The position numbers and the translations under genes were made by a program. Below are positions 39,060 through 50,578 of a stretch of DNA of 64,000 nucleotides, piece by piece. The notes below the pieces were generated by a model. It saw only the letters and a program-made list of their open reading frames with translations, made no database searches and was not told the DNA's origin. The DNA comes from Sphagnum magellanicum (taxonomy: Eukaryota; Streptophyta; Sphagnopsida; Sphagnales; Sphagnaceae): NCBI GenBank assembly GCA_021904315.1, contig CM038916.1, forward strand, positions 1,488,001 through 1,552,000, written 5' to 3'. How positions within the stretch are numbered: the first letter of the stretch is position 1; each line of letters opens with the position of its first letter.

Positions 39060-39385
39060 AAATAAATAAATAGCTACTTAGCCTAACTACCTAGGATGTA
39101 ACTATCTAACCTACCCTAATTAAAATGTCACAAATCATAGGAGTTGAACCCTTCACCTTCACAAAGAAAAACCTGATCCTTAATTAATGCATTACATCTT
39201 CATGATGTAATAAAATTTGTCAAAATACTGTTATGAACATGTTTATTTCACATTTCATTACATTATTTAAATACATAAGAAGATAAGTAATGGGTAGGTA
39301 CGTTGTATGAGGTAGGTACATGATATTCTAATACATTTACCTATATCCTACCCACTTATTGCCTACCTACCTATTTGGGTGTAAA
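39060..39385 (-). repeat. CCTA/TAGG-rich repeat surrounding a tRNA-like SINE head
   Basis: Simple-sequence text (ACCTACCCTA, CTACCTAGG, GGGTAGGTAC) lies on both sides of a tRNA-like module at about 39140-39202. The module and the array together resemble the compound structures at 42.2-42.6 and 45.5-46.0 kb. Confidence 0.6.
39140..39202 (-). other. tRNA-like module (SINE head), copy 2
   Basis: Read on the minus strand it has an A-box-like part (GTAATGCATTAATTAAGGA) followed about 30 bp later by GTGAAGGTGAAGGGTTCAA and CTCC, where GGTTCAACTCC is a good pol III B box. It aligns along its length with the modules at 42321 and 45593. The acceptor stem and anticodon arm are degenerate, so it is not a working tRNA gene; a tRNA-derived SINE head is the best reading. 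Confidence 0.55.
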
Positions 39386-41169
39386 TAAGATATAAAGAAG
39401 TAGTCATGTTAAGGATTAGAATGTTTTAAAACAAAATGTTCTTAAAATCATGCTTCACAAATTGATTTTTTTGTTCAATTTATTTCATATGGCCCAAAAT
39501 GATGTTGCATTATATTTTCATGTAAAGGTGTAAAAACCTAACCATACCTTTACATCATTTTAAATTTTCATTATAAAAGCATGGTTAGGTGACTCGCTTT
39601 TGACATTTTGAAAACTCCACATCTTACACTAACTACAATTATTATAATCATAATTATCAAACTATAAATCCTATAATTATCCCCTATGTTTTTTGTGACA
39701 AATATTAATATGTCACCTTATAAATATCCTTAGAAATGTAATTGATCAAAAACTCCATGTGAAAGTTTGGAGTTTTCAATGTGAAATGGAATATTTCATA
39801 AATATTTCAACTAGTATTACAGGGTGTGAACAAGATAAAGTGAACAACTTGATCACCTTGTCAAAACTAGAACAAGTAGATTTAAAATAATGACAAAACC
39901 CATTGTAGAATTGTGGAACATTGAATGTTTTCATTTCAATGATTAAATACAATATGTTTAAACTAATGTGCATTGATTTTCATATTTCAAATTACAAAAG
40001 TAAGTTTTAAGTAGGTTTTCTAACCTAAAAGTAGGTTTGAACACATTTTTTCAGTTGGTTTCAAATGTATTTTTTATTTACTTTTTAAATTCATTTGCTT
40101 TTATTTTTTTAAGAATTAGATTCTTATAAATTTAATATAGCAAACTAATGTTACTTGACACATACTTTCACCTAATTTGATGTTATTTTATGGTAGTTAT
40201 ATGAGCAACGTAAGGTTAAAATGGAGATGTTTACTTTTTCTGTATATTTTATGTTTCTTTGACCTTACAACTAGTATGAGCAATTGAAATATAATGATCA
40301 TGTGGTTAACTTGACTAAAATGTCCATGTGTTAACTTAATTGATTTGATTAGTTTGGTTTACATATTTATTAAATATCAATTGCTAGAAGGAACAAAATT
40401 ATCTTTTCTAGTTCATCTTGAATTTCTTGATATTAGACATAAGCACATGATCAATTTAAAGGAATCAACCCTTGTTGATGAATCAATTAAATGTTTAAGG
40501 TATAAAACATTGAGGTATATAAAGGCAAATCCATATGTACACCCTAATTGAATTTGTAATACAATATACACATTGCTTTTAATTTTAGTTCAAAAGAAAA
40601 ATTTCACCTTCAATGAATTATGGATTAATAGGTCTATAGGGCGACATATGTTGTGAGTTGCAATGTAATGGAAAACTAGTAGTAAAACAATTGAAAAATA
40701 GTCACAAAAAAGTGGAAAAAATACTACTTATATAGTGGTACAACTAATTATATCAATGGGAATCATAATTAACGATTAGTTGCAAATAAGTTGAAGGTGT
40801 CATATCTAATGGGCAATGAAGATGCACACATGTGACATGATCATATATGTTAAGGCCATACATTAGTTGCAAAGTAATTGTTGATTAGGTGCTACATTTA
40901 CCTTAATTATAACGTAGTTGTAATACATTAATATAATGCAACTTGCCAACAAAGACAAACATGGTTAACTACACTTATATCTATGATGTGTACATTCTAT
41001 TAAATATATATATTTCCATCTTGCAACTAACTTGCAATTACAATCAAACTCGTTGATTTTTTAACATGACATTTTATTAATTAATTTTCATATTTCCAGG
41101 GGACAATTATAACATAGTTGTACATTAATTGTTTTCAAGCTCTAATTTCAAAATAGTTTAGTTGCCATG

Positions 41170-42560
41170 GACACGATTTTTCATAATGATTCCACCTTAG
41201 GCTATTTTAAGTTGTTTTACCCTAATTTATCAAAAACTATTCATTAATGACAATAGTTCATTTTTAGGTTTTATAGATTATTCTAAACTATTTTAATTTA
41301 TTCCATCCTAGGCTATTATAAATTATTCTAGATTATTTTAATTTATTTACCCTAAGTTATTGAAGGTTATTTAAGGCCATTATATTTTATCATATTTTAA
41401 GTTATTTCATCTTAAACTAAAAATGCCTATGATATAATATCCTAAAATAACCTTAAAATAACTAAAAATCACTTGAGTATTCTCAAATAGCCAAGAATCA
41501 CCTAGGGTAAAATAACCTAAAATAGTATAAGGTAGAAAAGCTTAAAATAACTCTAAAAACCTAAAATGGAATAACATTAAATTATAAAAAATAACTTTGA
41601 ATAGACTAAAGTGGAATAATTTAAAACAATTGAGAATAACCTATGGTATAATAGTTTAGAATAGCCTAGGGTGGAGTAGCCTAAAATACTTTAAAATAAT
41701 TAAAATAAAATTTCTTATGTATAATAGCTTATAATAGCCTAGGAATATCCTAGGATTAGTATAAAATCCTAGCCTATGGTAATTTAATAATAACATAGGA
41801 TAACTTACTCTAACAAAATAATAACCTAAGACTAGCTTACAAATTTATGACCTATGGTATCCTATACTTAGCCCTAAAGTAACCTATGAATAACCTAGGA
41901 TTAACATAAGAACCTAACTTATGGTAGCTTACACATAACCAAAAAATAGTTTAAATTAGTTTTAAAACCTAACTAATGGTAGTTACGAATAGCTTAAAGT
42001 AGTTTACACTGGCTTACACTAACTTACACTAGCTTACAAATAGACTACATTAACTTAAGAATAATATAGGATATTTTACACTATCCTAAAAATAGCTCAT
42101 GTTTACCTTAGGAATTTAACTTATGGTAGTTTACACTAACCTAATAATAACCTATTGTAGCCTATTTTAATAGTATCTTAAGCTACATCATAACATGTAA
42201 CGTAAGGTAACAAAATAACATATAGGTTTCAAAAATACCTAGGGTAAATACCTAAATAGGTTAAGAAAAAAATGTGCATAATAATATATATAATGACAAA
42301 TAATTTCACTTATTTATATGATGGTCCAATGGTTAAGAACTTGCTCCTTAAGCATGTAGATGAAGTGAAGGGAAAGGTTCAAACCTTCACACTTACACCC
42401 TAAGTTGGTGGACTAAGTGAATTAGGTTCCTAATTTATGTTAGGTAGCTTAGGTTAACCTGGATTTTTAACTTACCCTAAGTAGCCTAATCTAAGTTCCT
42501 AGGTGCCTAATTTAATCTAAATTTCTAAGTGGTTAACTTAAGTTCTTAGCTTAATCTAGT
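41170..42560. repeat. 1.4-kb degenerate CCTAAAATAA/CTTACACTAGC repeat region
   Basis: Most of this stretch is variants of CCTAAAATAA, AGGATAA, CCTATGGTAG and TTACACTAACTTACA. The polarity changes near 41400, from TTTTAGG-like text to its complement. No strict period can be set, so it is an old, diverged simple-repeat expansion. It surrounds a tRNA-like module at 42321-42390, after which TAGGTTAACC-type text continues to about 42560. No coding potential. Confidence 0.8.
42321..42390 (+). other. tRNA-like module (SINE head), copy 1
   Basis: Reads ATGGTCCAATGGTTAAGAAC, close to a tRNA D-arm/A box, then about 35 bp later AAGGTTCAAACCTTC, matching a pol III B box and T-arm. The spacing fits a tRNA. 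The rest of the cloverleaf is not complementary enough for a functional tRNA. The third copy, at 45593-45655 on the other strand, has the same GGCAATGG ... GTGAAGGGTTCAAA plan. Confidence 0.6.
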
Positions 42561-45469
42561 TTAGGTTCTTAATCTAGCCAAGATATGAACTAAAAAATAA
42601 CCTAGTGAATTAACTACTAATGAATTTGATTACATATTAGTGAAATCACTTGTCCATAACCATTGGTATTCACTAGGGGGTTAACCATTTTCACCATGGT
42701 AAATTTGTTCAAGTTCAATCAAAGTTTAATCAAATATAAAATGAACTTGACTACATCTTGCTGTAATAAACGTTTAAAAAAAAATCTATTCAATTCTTTG
42801 ATTTCATAATCTAACAAATTGTTTTTGGAAAAAAACATTCCACATTATTCTTATAATGTGAAATTTCTTTGACAAAATAACAAAAATTCACCACCAAAAT
42901 AATCGTTTTCAAAAAACCTATATTGTTCTCCCATTTTAACATCTAGATTTGGATTAATATGATGTAAATTTGTGAATTAAAGTAACCACTATGCCATTCA
43001 CACATTTAAGGGTTAGACAAAATAGTAAAATGAGGTTAATTTCAAGTGCATGGTTTAAAACAAAGCGGCAAAATTTAGATGATCTAGATGAATTCAAATT
43101 AAAACACATTTAAAGGAACCAAAAAAGGCATCAAATGTCAAAAATAACCATTGAAAATTAGAGGTCTATTTTAAACCATGGTAATCATGGCAAGATGTCA
43201 ATTTTTACTCATGAGTCATGTGAATGTTAGGAAACTCAAAATTAAAAATTCCTTTGATCCAATTTTTTTTAATTAAAGACTTTTAAAAGTGAACAAATAT
43301 TTTGTAAAAAATAATTTTTTATAAAATAATAATATAATAAAAATTTTGATGATAAAAAAAAAATGATAAAAGCATACTAACCACACTCAAAAATCATTCA
43401 CAATTTTTTTAATGTGGAATTTTAAACTTTAAAATTCAAAGTAGGTTTCTATATTTTTTAGAATCTTGAGTTCTTTGCCACATATAATACACATGATTTA
43501 TTAAGCAAAGTTTTATCTTATAATATTCAAAAAGTGAGCCCTAAAATAGATAACTTTTTTATACCATGTTTTGAAATTGTGTTTATTTTTCAAAATGAAA
43601 CATTAAATTTGCAAATAATCTACACATTTTTTTAAAAATCACATTGCCTCAAAAATTATTAACAAAAAAATTACATGATGTATTGGGGAAACTCTAAGCA
43701 TTTTTTAATAACAAGTTGCAAAACATTTCATTCAAAAACTCATTTGAATGGAAAAGTTAGTTTAGGGCAAAATGATTTATAGTCTTTATATAAAGTAGTG
43801 TTATTGGATAACTTGTGTGTTTTTTGAATTCATTTTGACCATTCAATGAAATCAATAGTTTATATGTTCTTGTTATTGGCCAAGCCTTAAATCCTTAACA
43901 TTTTCTTCTTGTTTTCTTTTGTAGCTCCAATAATCTCATGTAAGTTTTCAACAATGGCCTCAAAACAAAACATCTAGAATGTAGTTTTCTTGTGTAACCT
44001 ACCCAACTTATAAAGGAAATATGCCCTTGACCCATCTTTCATAATTGGAGTTGCACATTTTGAAGGTGAGGAGATCTTTGGCTCCTACAAATGAAAGTTA
44101 TACTTGCCGTACTATAGACTTGCCTTCAAGATTATAAAGGACAAAGAGGCGGGTACGAGTGGGGCTTAACACAACATCCCTTGTTCTAATTGCGGCATTT
44201 TATTTTTGCAACATGGCATGGCCTATCACAAGAAGCATTGTTAGGTTTTTCAACTTTGCATTATGATAGCACCCCTAGTTCCTCCGTCACACCTCTAGCC
44301 CCTTCTCCCCCCACAATGACTGGGGCTTGGATTTTAACATTGAATCCCTTTAGTGCCTTCCATTTGGGTCTTCCTTGACCTCAAATATATTTGCGCATTC
44401 TTTTGGTTTTGTGTTAAGAAGTGCAAGTTGCTTTTCACCTTCTTTTGAATCAACTTTCTCAAAACCCCTTGATGTGGCTACTTGACACCTATTATTGTTG
44501 TTCCCTCAATGGTATCTTAATGTCCTTCCCCTCATGATCGAACAATTGGGCATAAGGATACTAAGGTGCAACTTCAACAATTTTTGTCCAAGGACTAGAA
44601 GGAACTTCACCAAAACATCTTTTTCAAGCATGTGCACATGTGACGATTTTGTCTTTGGATTGAATTTTATTGGCAACCTTGCCTTTTCTAGTTTCTACTC
44701 TTTTTGTGCCTCTTTGCATTGCTTACAATGCAACTTAACCTTTGGGCATGCCAAGGAGTTTACATGTGCAACTAGGGTTTTTGCCCCTTTTGTGTTAGTT
44801 CCAACATCATCAAAGATAGTTTACGCATTATAAGTCTTGCATCCTTCAAATTCAAATTCCCCCTACTTAAACTCATTGATGGATTTTTAACTGAACACAA
44901 CATGGAACTTTCAATGAATTTTTTCAAGTTAGCTTTCTTGTGCATATCACATTTGTTAACAAGTGATCTATTAAGCATGGTCTTTAAACATTTTCGAGAT
45001 TTTTTTGACCTCAAGGATTCATCTAGTGGTTTCATTCAATTTCAATAATTGAATTCCCATGTGGCTTCTCATTACATCAAAACATGGCAAATACAACTAC
45101 ATAAGTGATTGGCATTATAATCTTAAACCACATATATGACTAGCCATGACTACATGACTATTAGTCCATATGTATTTACCACTAGTCACAAAAAATGGTG
45201 TAATCATAAATGGCATTTGTGATTATGTTCTCCATACTACTAGACATCTTCAACAACCAAAATTTAAGTTTTAAATATAATTATAATTTATTTTGATTAA
45301 TGTCTTGCTTCCACATGGCAACCTAGGATGAATTCAAGATTGAATTAACCACTTATTAATTAACACATGGCAATATAGAATAATGAAATTGTTTTTCTTA
45401 CCCAATTATATGATGCTACATGATAATCAACTTTTGGTCAAATAATAACACTTGAGAACTAACCTATGC
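42561..45469. other. AT-rich stretch without a clear gene
   Basis: About 2.9 kb. The part from 44.0 kb on is less AT-rich and carries open frames (44495-44833 plus, 44772-45035 minus), but neither strand gives a recognisable domain and neighbouring frames are full of stops. It could be very old transposon relics. Confidence 0.4.
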
Positions 45470-46030
45470 CACCTACTAGGCTAAGAACCCTAGGTTATGC
45501 ACTATAGGTTAAATGACTTAGGCTATGTTAGCCACATAACATCCTAGGAAGGCTACCCACTTATACATCCCTAGAAACCTAGGTTTATGTAGGATGAGGA
45601 TTTGAACCCTTCACCTCCACTTTGAGAGGCGAATTCCTTTGCCATTGCCCCACCATTTTTTTTTCGTGCCAAGTGAAGTTATCACAAACATATAAAGAAT
45701 AAGTTTTTTTAGCCTAGGTTAACCTAGGTCACCTTGAGTTGACCTAGGTTGACCTAAGCTAACTTAAGCCACCCAATAATTAACTTAGGCCTCCATAGGC
45801 TATTTTAAGTAAATTTAGGTCTTTCAAGGTAAAACCTAAGTAACCTAATTGACCTTGGGGCTACTTAAGCTAAACTAGGTTGTACTACATTATGTTAAAT
45901 TAAACTTGGCTATGTTAAGCTATACTTGGCTATACTTGGCTAAATTAAGTCGTATTGGGCTAAATTTGGCTAAATTAAATCGTATTGGGCTAAATTTGGC
46001 TAAAGTAGGTTATTTAAGTTAAACTTCAAT
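45470..46030. repeat. CCTAGGTT/GGCTAAA-rich repeat surrounding a tRNA-like module
   Basis: The left part (45470-45590) and right part (45710-46020) are variants of CCTAGGTTAACCTAGG, TTGACCTAGG and TTGGCTAAATT. A short 29-30-bp tandem (CGTATTGGGCTAAATTTGG) is visible at 45950-46005. The tRNA-like module lies between the two parts. Confidence 0.75.
45593..45655 (-). other. tRNA-like module (SINE head), copy 3
   Basis: On the minus strand it reads TGGTGGGGCAATGGCAAAGG (A-box region), then GAATTCGCCTCTCAAAG, then GTGAAGGGTTCAAATCCTC (B box, T-arm). This is the best preserved of the three modules and comes closest to a real tRNA. The lack of a clean acceptor stem and the repeat context argue for a tRNA-derived SINE. 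Confidence 0.62.
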
Positions 46031-48210
46031 ATACTACACCCATATCCTTGCCCTTGCCCTTATTGTTCCCTTTGCTTTCAATAATTTTGTCTCTTAATTA
46101 GTTTATTTGAAATTAGTTGTTCAACCTTGCAAATGTTTGGTTTGGGCCCTTTTAGCTTGCCTCTTGGGTTTGCCCTCCTAGCTGGTATTTATTATCCTAT
46201 CAACAACATTAGAATCTTAAGTATCATTTTTTGTTGTGGTTCCTCCTCATCACCCTTTTGTAAGAGGCTTTGGATGAGGATGTTCGTCATGTTGATGTGT
46301 TCCTAAGGTTAGGGATATTTAGGTAGCATTTGGGATCCTCTTTAATGTTTCATTCAAAAGCCTTCTTATATGTTTTGCTGATCTCCCTTCTTTCAAGTTT
46401 TTGAAGCCAACTTGTCACTTTCAATTTGGTTATATTGGGAGTTTTTAAAAAGCTTTTGGGCTCATGTTTTTTTGAGTGCCCTTAAGTTCCTTTAATCTAA
46501 TGACAAGTTTGTCTCCTGATTTCTAATGGAAGGTTAAGCTTCATTTTTGCAATGTGCATTGCTCGAACATCCCATCTAAAGAGTTGGGCTCTTGTTGCCC
46601 TTATCATTGCCTCTAAGTTCTTGTTAGACTTTTGCCCATTCTTGTTGGAAGCGATAGGAATAAACATTTTAGGTTCACAATCCTTCCATGCCCACTTGAG
46701 GTTAATGCGAGAGCTTCTTCTCCTAGTGGAAATGGCATGCATCCCCTTTTTTGAACAATTGGCAAAAATAAGAACATATATTGACTTCATAAGAATATTT
46801 CAAAGAGATTGCATGACCATTTTTTTACAGCATCATCTCTAATTTATCTTTTGATTCTTATTGGATGTGCTTGAGATCTTGTGTAGGGCTAAGCTTGGGT
46901 GTGTGATTGTCTGTTTACTTAATGATCATTTTTTAAAATTTGATTTCAAAGGTTTTTTCCACTACATCACACACTCAATTGGGCCTCTCCCATCCCTTGG
47001 CCCTTGGTTTGTCACATTACATTTGTGGTCAACCTTTGGGCCTTATAGAGATCCACCTTCTTTGTTGTGCCCATGGATGGCTTCCCATGATGCAATGCAA
47101 GATGACTTTGTGTCTATCACAAAGGATGTAATATTTCATGTTTTACGTGAACAGACCCACGTTCTTCCATCACCTACTCTTCAATTTACGCATTAGCAAG
47201 TTGACATTGTGGTTTTGATGGATGGCATTTAAACATTGGTTGACATTGCTATTGTTGACCCCACTTGAACAAATTTCGTTTCACGAGCAACTTGATTTTG
47301 TGGGGTTGATATTACAATTGCACTTTAGGCTAAGGATGGCCTTTATTGCCATCAATACCCAATGGATTAAGTTTTCCCTCTAGCCATAAACTTTTTTGGG
47401 TGTTTGCATCAACAAGTTGATAATTTTTTTCATCAATGTGCCAACACGGCATGGAGCGTGAAAAGCTCTAGAGGCCCTCTTCTTTTAGTTTTGTGTTCAT
47501 TTTATAAACAAAATGTGTCAATGGCATTGCAACAAATGCATGTGGCTTCTATTTTGAGGCATGTTGTTATTATAGGTGAAGATTCTTCTAGGCTAAATGT
47601 TTTTTCAAGTGTTTTTCCCCTCTCTTTATCTGATGTTTTCCTTGCTACAAGGGGTTTGAGTATTTGATTTGTTCATGTTCCCCTTGCAATCCACCCTTGT
47701 TGGTGATTTTTTCTTTTTGTTTAGACTTGGATCCTTCCATCTTTTACCTTTCTCTTCCCCCTTTTTGGATGCTTTGTTTTATTGATGTTTGGTAAGCTTT
47801 TATCAAAATGAAAGGAAAGCAATGAAAAAGAAGAAAGGAGAATTCTTAAACCAACAATTTTTTTTAAATACATAAAATATCAAGTTGAATGCCAAAATTC
47901 ACATTGCATAAAATATTACCCCTTTTTAGTTCCATAATTATTTGTTAAAGGTATACCTTATCCTAAGGTTAGTTTCATCATTAAATAATCCTTGAAATAG
48001 TGAAATGAGATTTTACAAGAATATGAAATTGACATGTTGAAAATCATCCTAATTATCATAGGCTATACCCTGAATAATTTCACTATTCATATCACAATGT
48101 CATAGTAGATGATGGAAAATGTTATAATTTTAAAATTAATAAAACAAATTCTTTTTTTAAAATATATAATTATTCGTTTTGTCAATGTGGAAATGGACCC
48201 TAGCCTACAA
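46031..48210. other. Stretch without a clear gene, possible ancient transposon relics
   Basis: About 2.2 kb. Open frames of 60-110 codons occur on both strands (46497-46842, 46861-47196, 47404-47667) but none shows a domain I recognise. I could not build a consistent transposase or polyprotein by joining frames. Confidence 0.4.
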
Positions 48211-48349
48211 TCTTATATATAAAAGCAAACATGGTGTCCGTCTGTCTGTGGCGACAAAAACAAGACGAGACGAGGTCCTGAAACGAGCGAGGTCCTCAAA
48301 ACCTTTGAGGACCTGAACCGAGGTGTCTGTCTGTCTGTCACGACAAACA

Positions 48350-48408
48350 GCCCAGGGCAGGGGCAGGGCAGGACAGGGCAGGGGCAGGGGCAGGGCAGGG
48401 CAGGACAG
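48350..48408 (+). repeat. GGGCAG minisatellite
   Basis: About ten units of GGGCAG/GGACAG inside the Helitron, just before the 163-bp array. It is markedly G-rich compared with everything nearby. Confidence 0.88.
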
Positions 48409-48942
48409 CCCAGAATCTTTCTTTTTTTTTTTTTTGTATTGACCAAGACTACCTTTTTTTTCTTTTAGCTACTGTCCGTCCCAATTAAGGGGATGGATGA
48501 AATGTCCGTCCGGCTTGATGACGGGACGGATTTAGGGGAAGACCAGAAAAAAAATATTTAGGCCTTGGACAGCCCAGAATCATTTTTTAATTTTTTTTGT
48601 ATTGACCAAGACTACCTTTTTTTTCTTTTAGCTACTGTCCGTCCCAATTAAGGGGATGGATGAAATGTTCGTCCGGCTTGATGACAGGACGAATTTAGGG
48701 GAAGACCAGAAAAAAAATATTTAGGCCTTGGACAGCCCAGAATCAATTTTTTTCTTCTTTTTGTATTGACCAAGACTACCCTTTTTTACTTTTAGCTACT
48801 GTCCGTCCCAATTAAGGGGATGGATGAAATGTGCGTCCGGCTTGATGACGGGACAAATTTTGGGGAAGCTTTTTTTCTTTTAGCTACTGTCCGTCCCGAT
48901 TAAGGGGATGGATGAAATGTCCGTCCGGCTGGATGATCACGA
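48403..48942 (+). repeat. 163-bp tandem array inside the Helitron
   Basis: Units start with GGACAGCCCAGAATC at 48403, 48567 and 48730 (164- and 163-bp spacing). A truncated fourth unit lies near 48867-48942. Each contains GTATTGACCAAGACTACC and CTACTGTCCGTCCC followed by GGGGATGGATGAAATG. Copies are very similar, so the array expanded recently. Confidence 0.93.
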
Positions 48943-49080
48943 AATAATAATAAAAATAGAAAACACATAAAACTAAAAAAATAAAAAAGTTAAAAGTTTT
49001 TAAAAAAAAACTAAAACGCAAACCAAGTTTAAAGAAACCGGGGGACTTCACAGTGGCCGAAGGTCACGGGCACCCACTCG

Positions 49081-49735
49081 TATCAACAAAGTCTTTATAT
49101 CCTGAAGTCAATGTTCTAACATTTATTAGTAAACTTTGGGCCAAACAACAAGCCAAAAATGCTCAAAGTGTGAAGTTGGCCCCAAGTTTTTCCAGCCCTG
49201 ACTCCTGGTCTAAAGCAGGCATAAGATTTGGCATTGATTAGAGAGAATTACTTGATAGAATCATAATAAATACCTGACCGAATTTTGTCCTTTGTAATTG
49301 CAGGTACATCCCTGGGCAGAACAATTGGATCCATCTTACGAATTTTGCAAGGTCCTCTCGGCACGTCCATTCCTGAAGCAAAACAGTCAGATCTAAAATT
49401 AGGTCAGATATTTTTGCTTTGGCGAAGGGGGAGGAGGGCTCCTGGGCATTTTGGTTGTTTTCAAGCACAGGGGAAGAACTCAACTCTGGCTACTGCCCTC
49501 GTTTCCTGTGCCTTTAAACTACCAAATGGCCTGGGGCCCTGTCATTGCCCTCTACATAATAATGGCTTAATATTATTCTCTCTGCTTTGTTATTTTGGGG
49601 GACCCCAAGCAAGATCCACACTTAAAGCTCATCTTCTATGTAAGATTCCTCCAAAAAGATTTATTTTAAAAAAAGTGAAACTCACACTATCAACCATCAA
49701 TTTGAAGAATCATTGAATCCCAAGTCCTTAAACAA
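49081..49735. other. Upstream flank of PFP-alpha, no supported gene
   Basis: An open frame at 49285-49716 (143 codons, plus) and one at 49238-49483 (minus) overlap here. Neither shows a known domain. A splice-acceptor-like site (TTTGTAATTGCAG) lies at about 49300. It may be old gene fragments or chance. Confidence 0.35.
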
Positions 49736-49863
49736 GGGGAGTATTTTTTCCCTTGGGGACTTCTCAGATACCTCTGCACTAAAAGGAGCGGTGGGAGCTT
49801 CTTCCCTCCATCTCCTTTAAGTGCTGGGGCATCCAGGAAGTCCCCAAGGCAAATACCTCCCCC
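49736..49863. mobile_element. Near-complete foldback, 128 bp
   Basis: The whole element folds on itself. The left arm (GGGGAGTATT ... CTTGGGGACTTC ... GCACTAAAAGGAG) pairs with the right arm through about 55 bp with scattered mismatches, leaving a small loop around 49790-49810. CAA is found on both sides. It is either a MITE or, if transcribed, a long hairpin RNA source. It lies about 0.7 kb upstream of the PFP-alpha start codon. Confidence 0.8.
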
Positions 49864-49939
49864 AACTATACAAAAACAGAGTTCCTTACACACACGGAAC
49901 TCCACACAGAATGCACTGCCAAAATTTGACATGTGCATT

Positions 49940-50052
49940 GTTTGGTAAGGCCCCAGGTCAAGGGCGTTACCGGAAGCAGGCCTACTACACTGGGCTCCCA
50001 TCTTATGGGGCCCTTCTTATGGTAACGCCCTCCACATAGGGCCTTACCCTAC
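49940..50052. mobile_element. Foldback element, 113 bp, GGGTAAGGCCC-type family
   Basis: The left end GTTTGGTAAGGCCCCAGGTC and reverse complement of the right end (GTAGGGTAAGGCCCTATGTG) continue into a shared GGGCGTTACC, giving inverted repeats of about 33 bp with few mismatches. Relatives with the same size and ends lie at 34092-34214 and 58172-58283. It is about 530 bp upstream of the PFP-alpha ATG. Confidence 0.8.
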
Positions 50053-50578
50053 TCTGTTCCCCTACTAAGTAATAGGGGGCATTGCCAGCAGCCCATTACA
50101 ACCTTCAAGGCATTCATGATATCAACCTGACAAACACATGACATCACAAATTTATTTCCATTATAAAAATCAGCCCTTTTGCAGCCTCATTGGACATGAA
50201 TGGGTTAACCTTATCAATTAAAATGTTGATGTACTTATTCCCCCAAATGGGTACCCATCTCTCTTTCTCTCAGAAATTATTGTAATCTGTTCCGAGAGAT
50301 ACTCCAAACAAAACTGTAATATCCAACAAAGTCACAAGTGTTTGTTTACATTCCTTCCCTCAAGTTATCAACTTGTTTACAAACCAAGTTTGAGGCATTT
50401 GCTGTTTGCCTTCAAGCCCTTTCTCTTGTTGTAAAGCATCTGTCTCTCTCTGTGAGTAGTAGTAGCACATTGGGGTTTTTTTGGGGGGAGTGGGGGGAGT
50501 TGCAACGGTGATACCCTCATTGAAGCTCAGAAGACACTTCACATCGATCAAAGAAACAGGGGAGCTTCATCAAGAGAG
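50053..50578 (+). promoter_or_regulatory. Promoter / 5' leader region of PFP-alpha
   Basis: The roughly 525 bp between the last foldback element and the start codon must hold the promoter and 5' UTR. I see no clear TATA box. A CTCTCTCTGTGAG pyrimidine patch (about 50440-50455) and a G-rich run (50470-50500) lie in the likely leader. The start codon context is AGAGAGATGGG, with G at +4, as is common in plants. Assignment rests on position only. Confidence 0.4.

Larger units (their letters stand above)
48211..49080 (+). mobile_element. Non-autonomous Helitron, about 870 bp
   Basis: The 5' end reads TCTTATATATAAAAGCAAAC after a host A, matching the TC-start, AT-rich terminus of plant Helitrons. 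The 3' end has a short hairpin (GTGGCC-GAA-GGTCAC, 49053-49067) followed by GGGCACCCACTCG and a host T. The usual ending is CTRR, here CTCG. There is no inverted repeat and no target duplication, as expected for rolling-circle insertion between A and T. The interior is non-coding: CTGTCTGTCTGT blocks, a GGGCAG minisatellite and a 163-bp tandem array. The Rep/helicase protein is absent, so movement would need an autonomous partner. Confidence 0.72.

Noticed and set aside
44040-47670. Possible hAT or polyprotein relic suggested by several medium-length frames
   Set aside because: I translated both strands and tried joining frames but found no consistent transposase, zinc-finger or polymerase motif, so no element is claimed.
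49285-49716. 143-codon open frame upstream of PFP-alpha
   Set aside because: No known domain; the region is interrupted by foldback elements and a Helitron end, and the opposite strand is also open.
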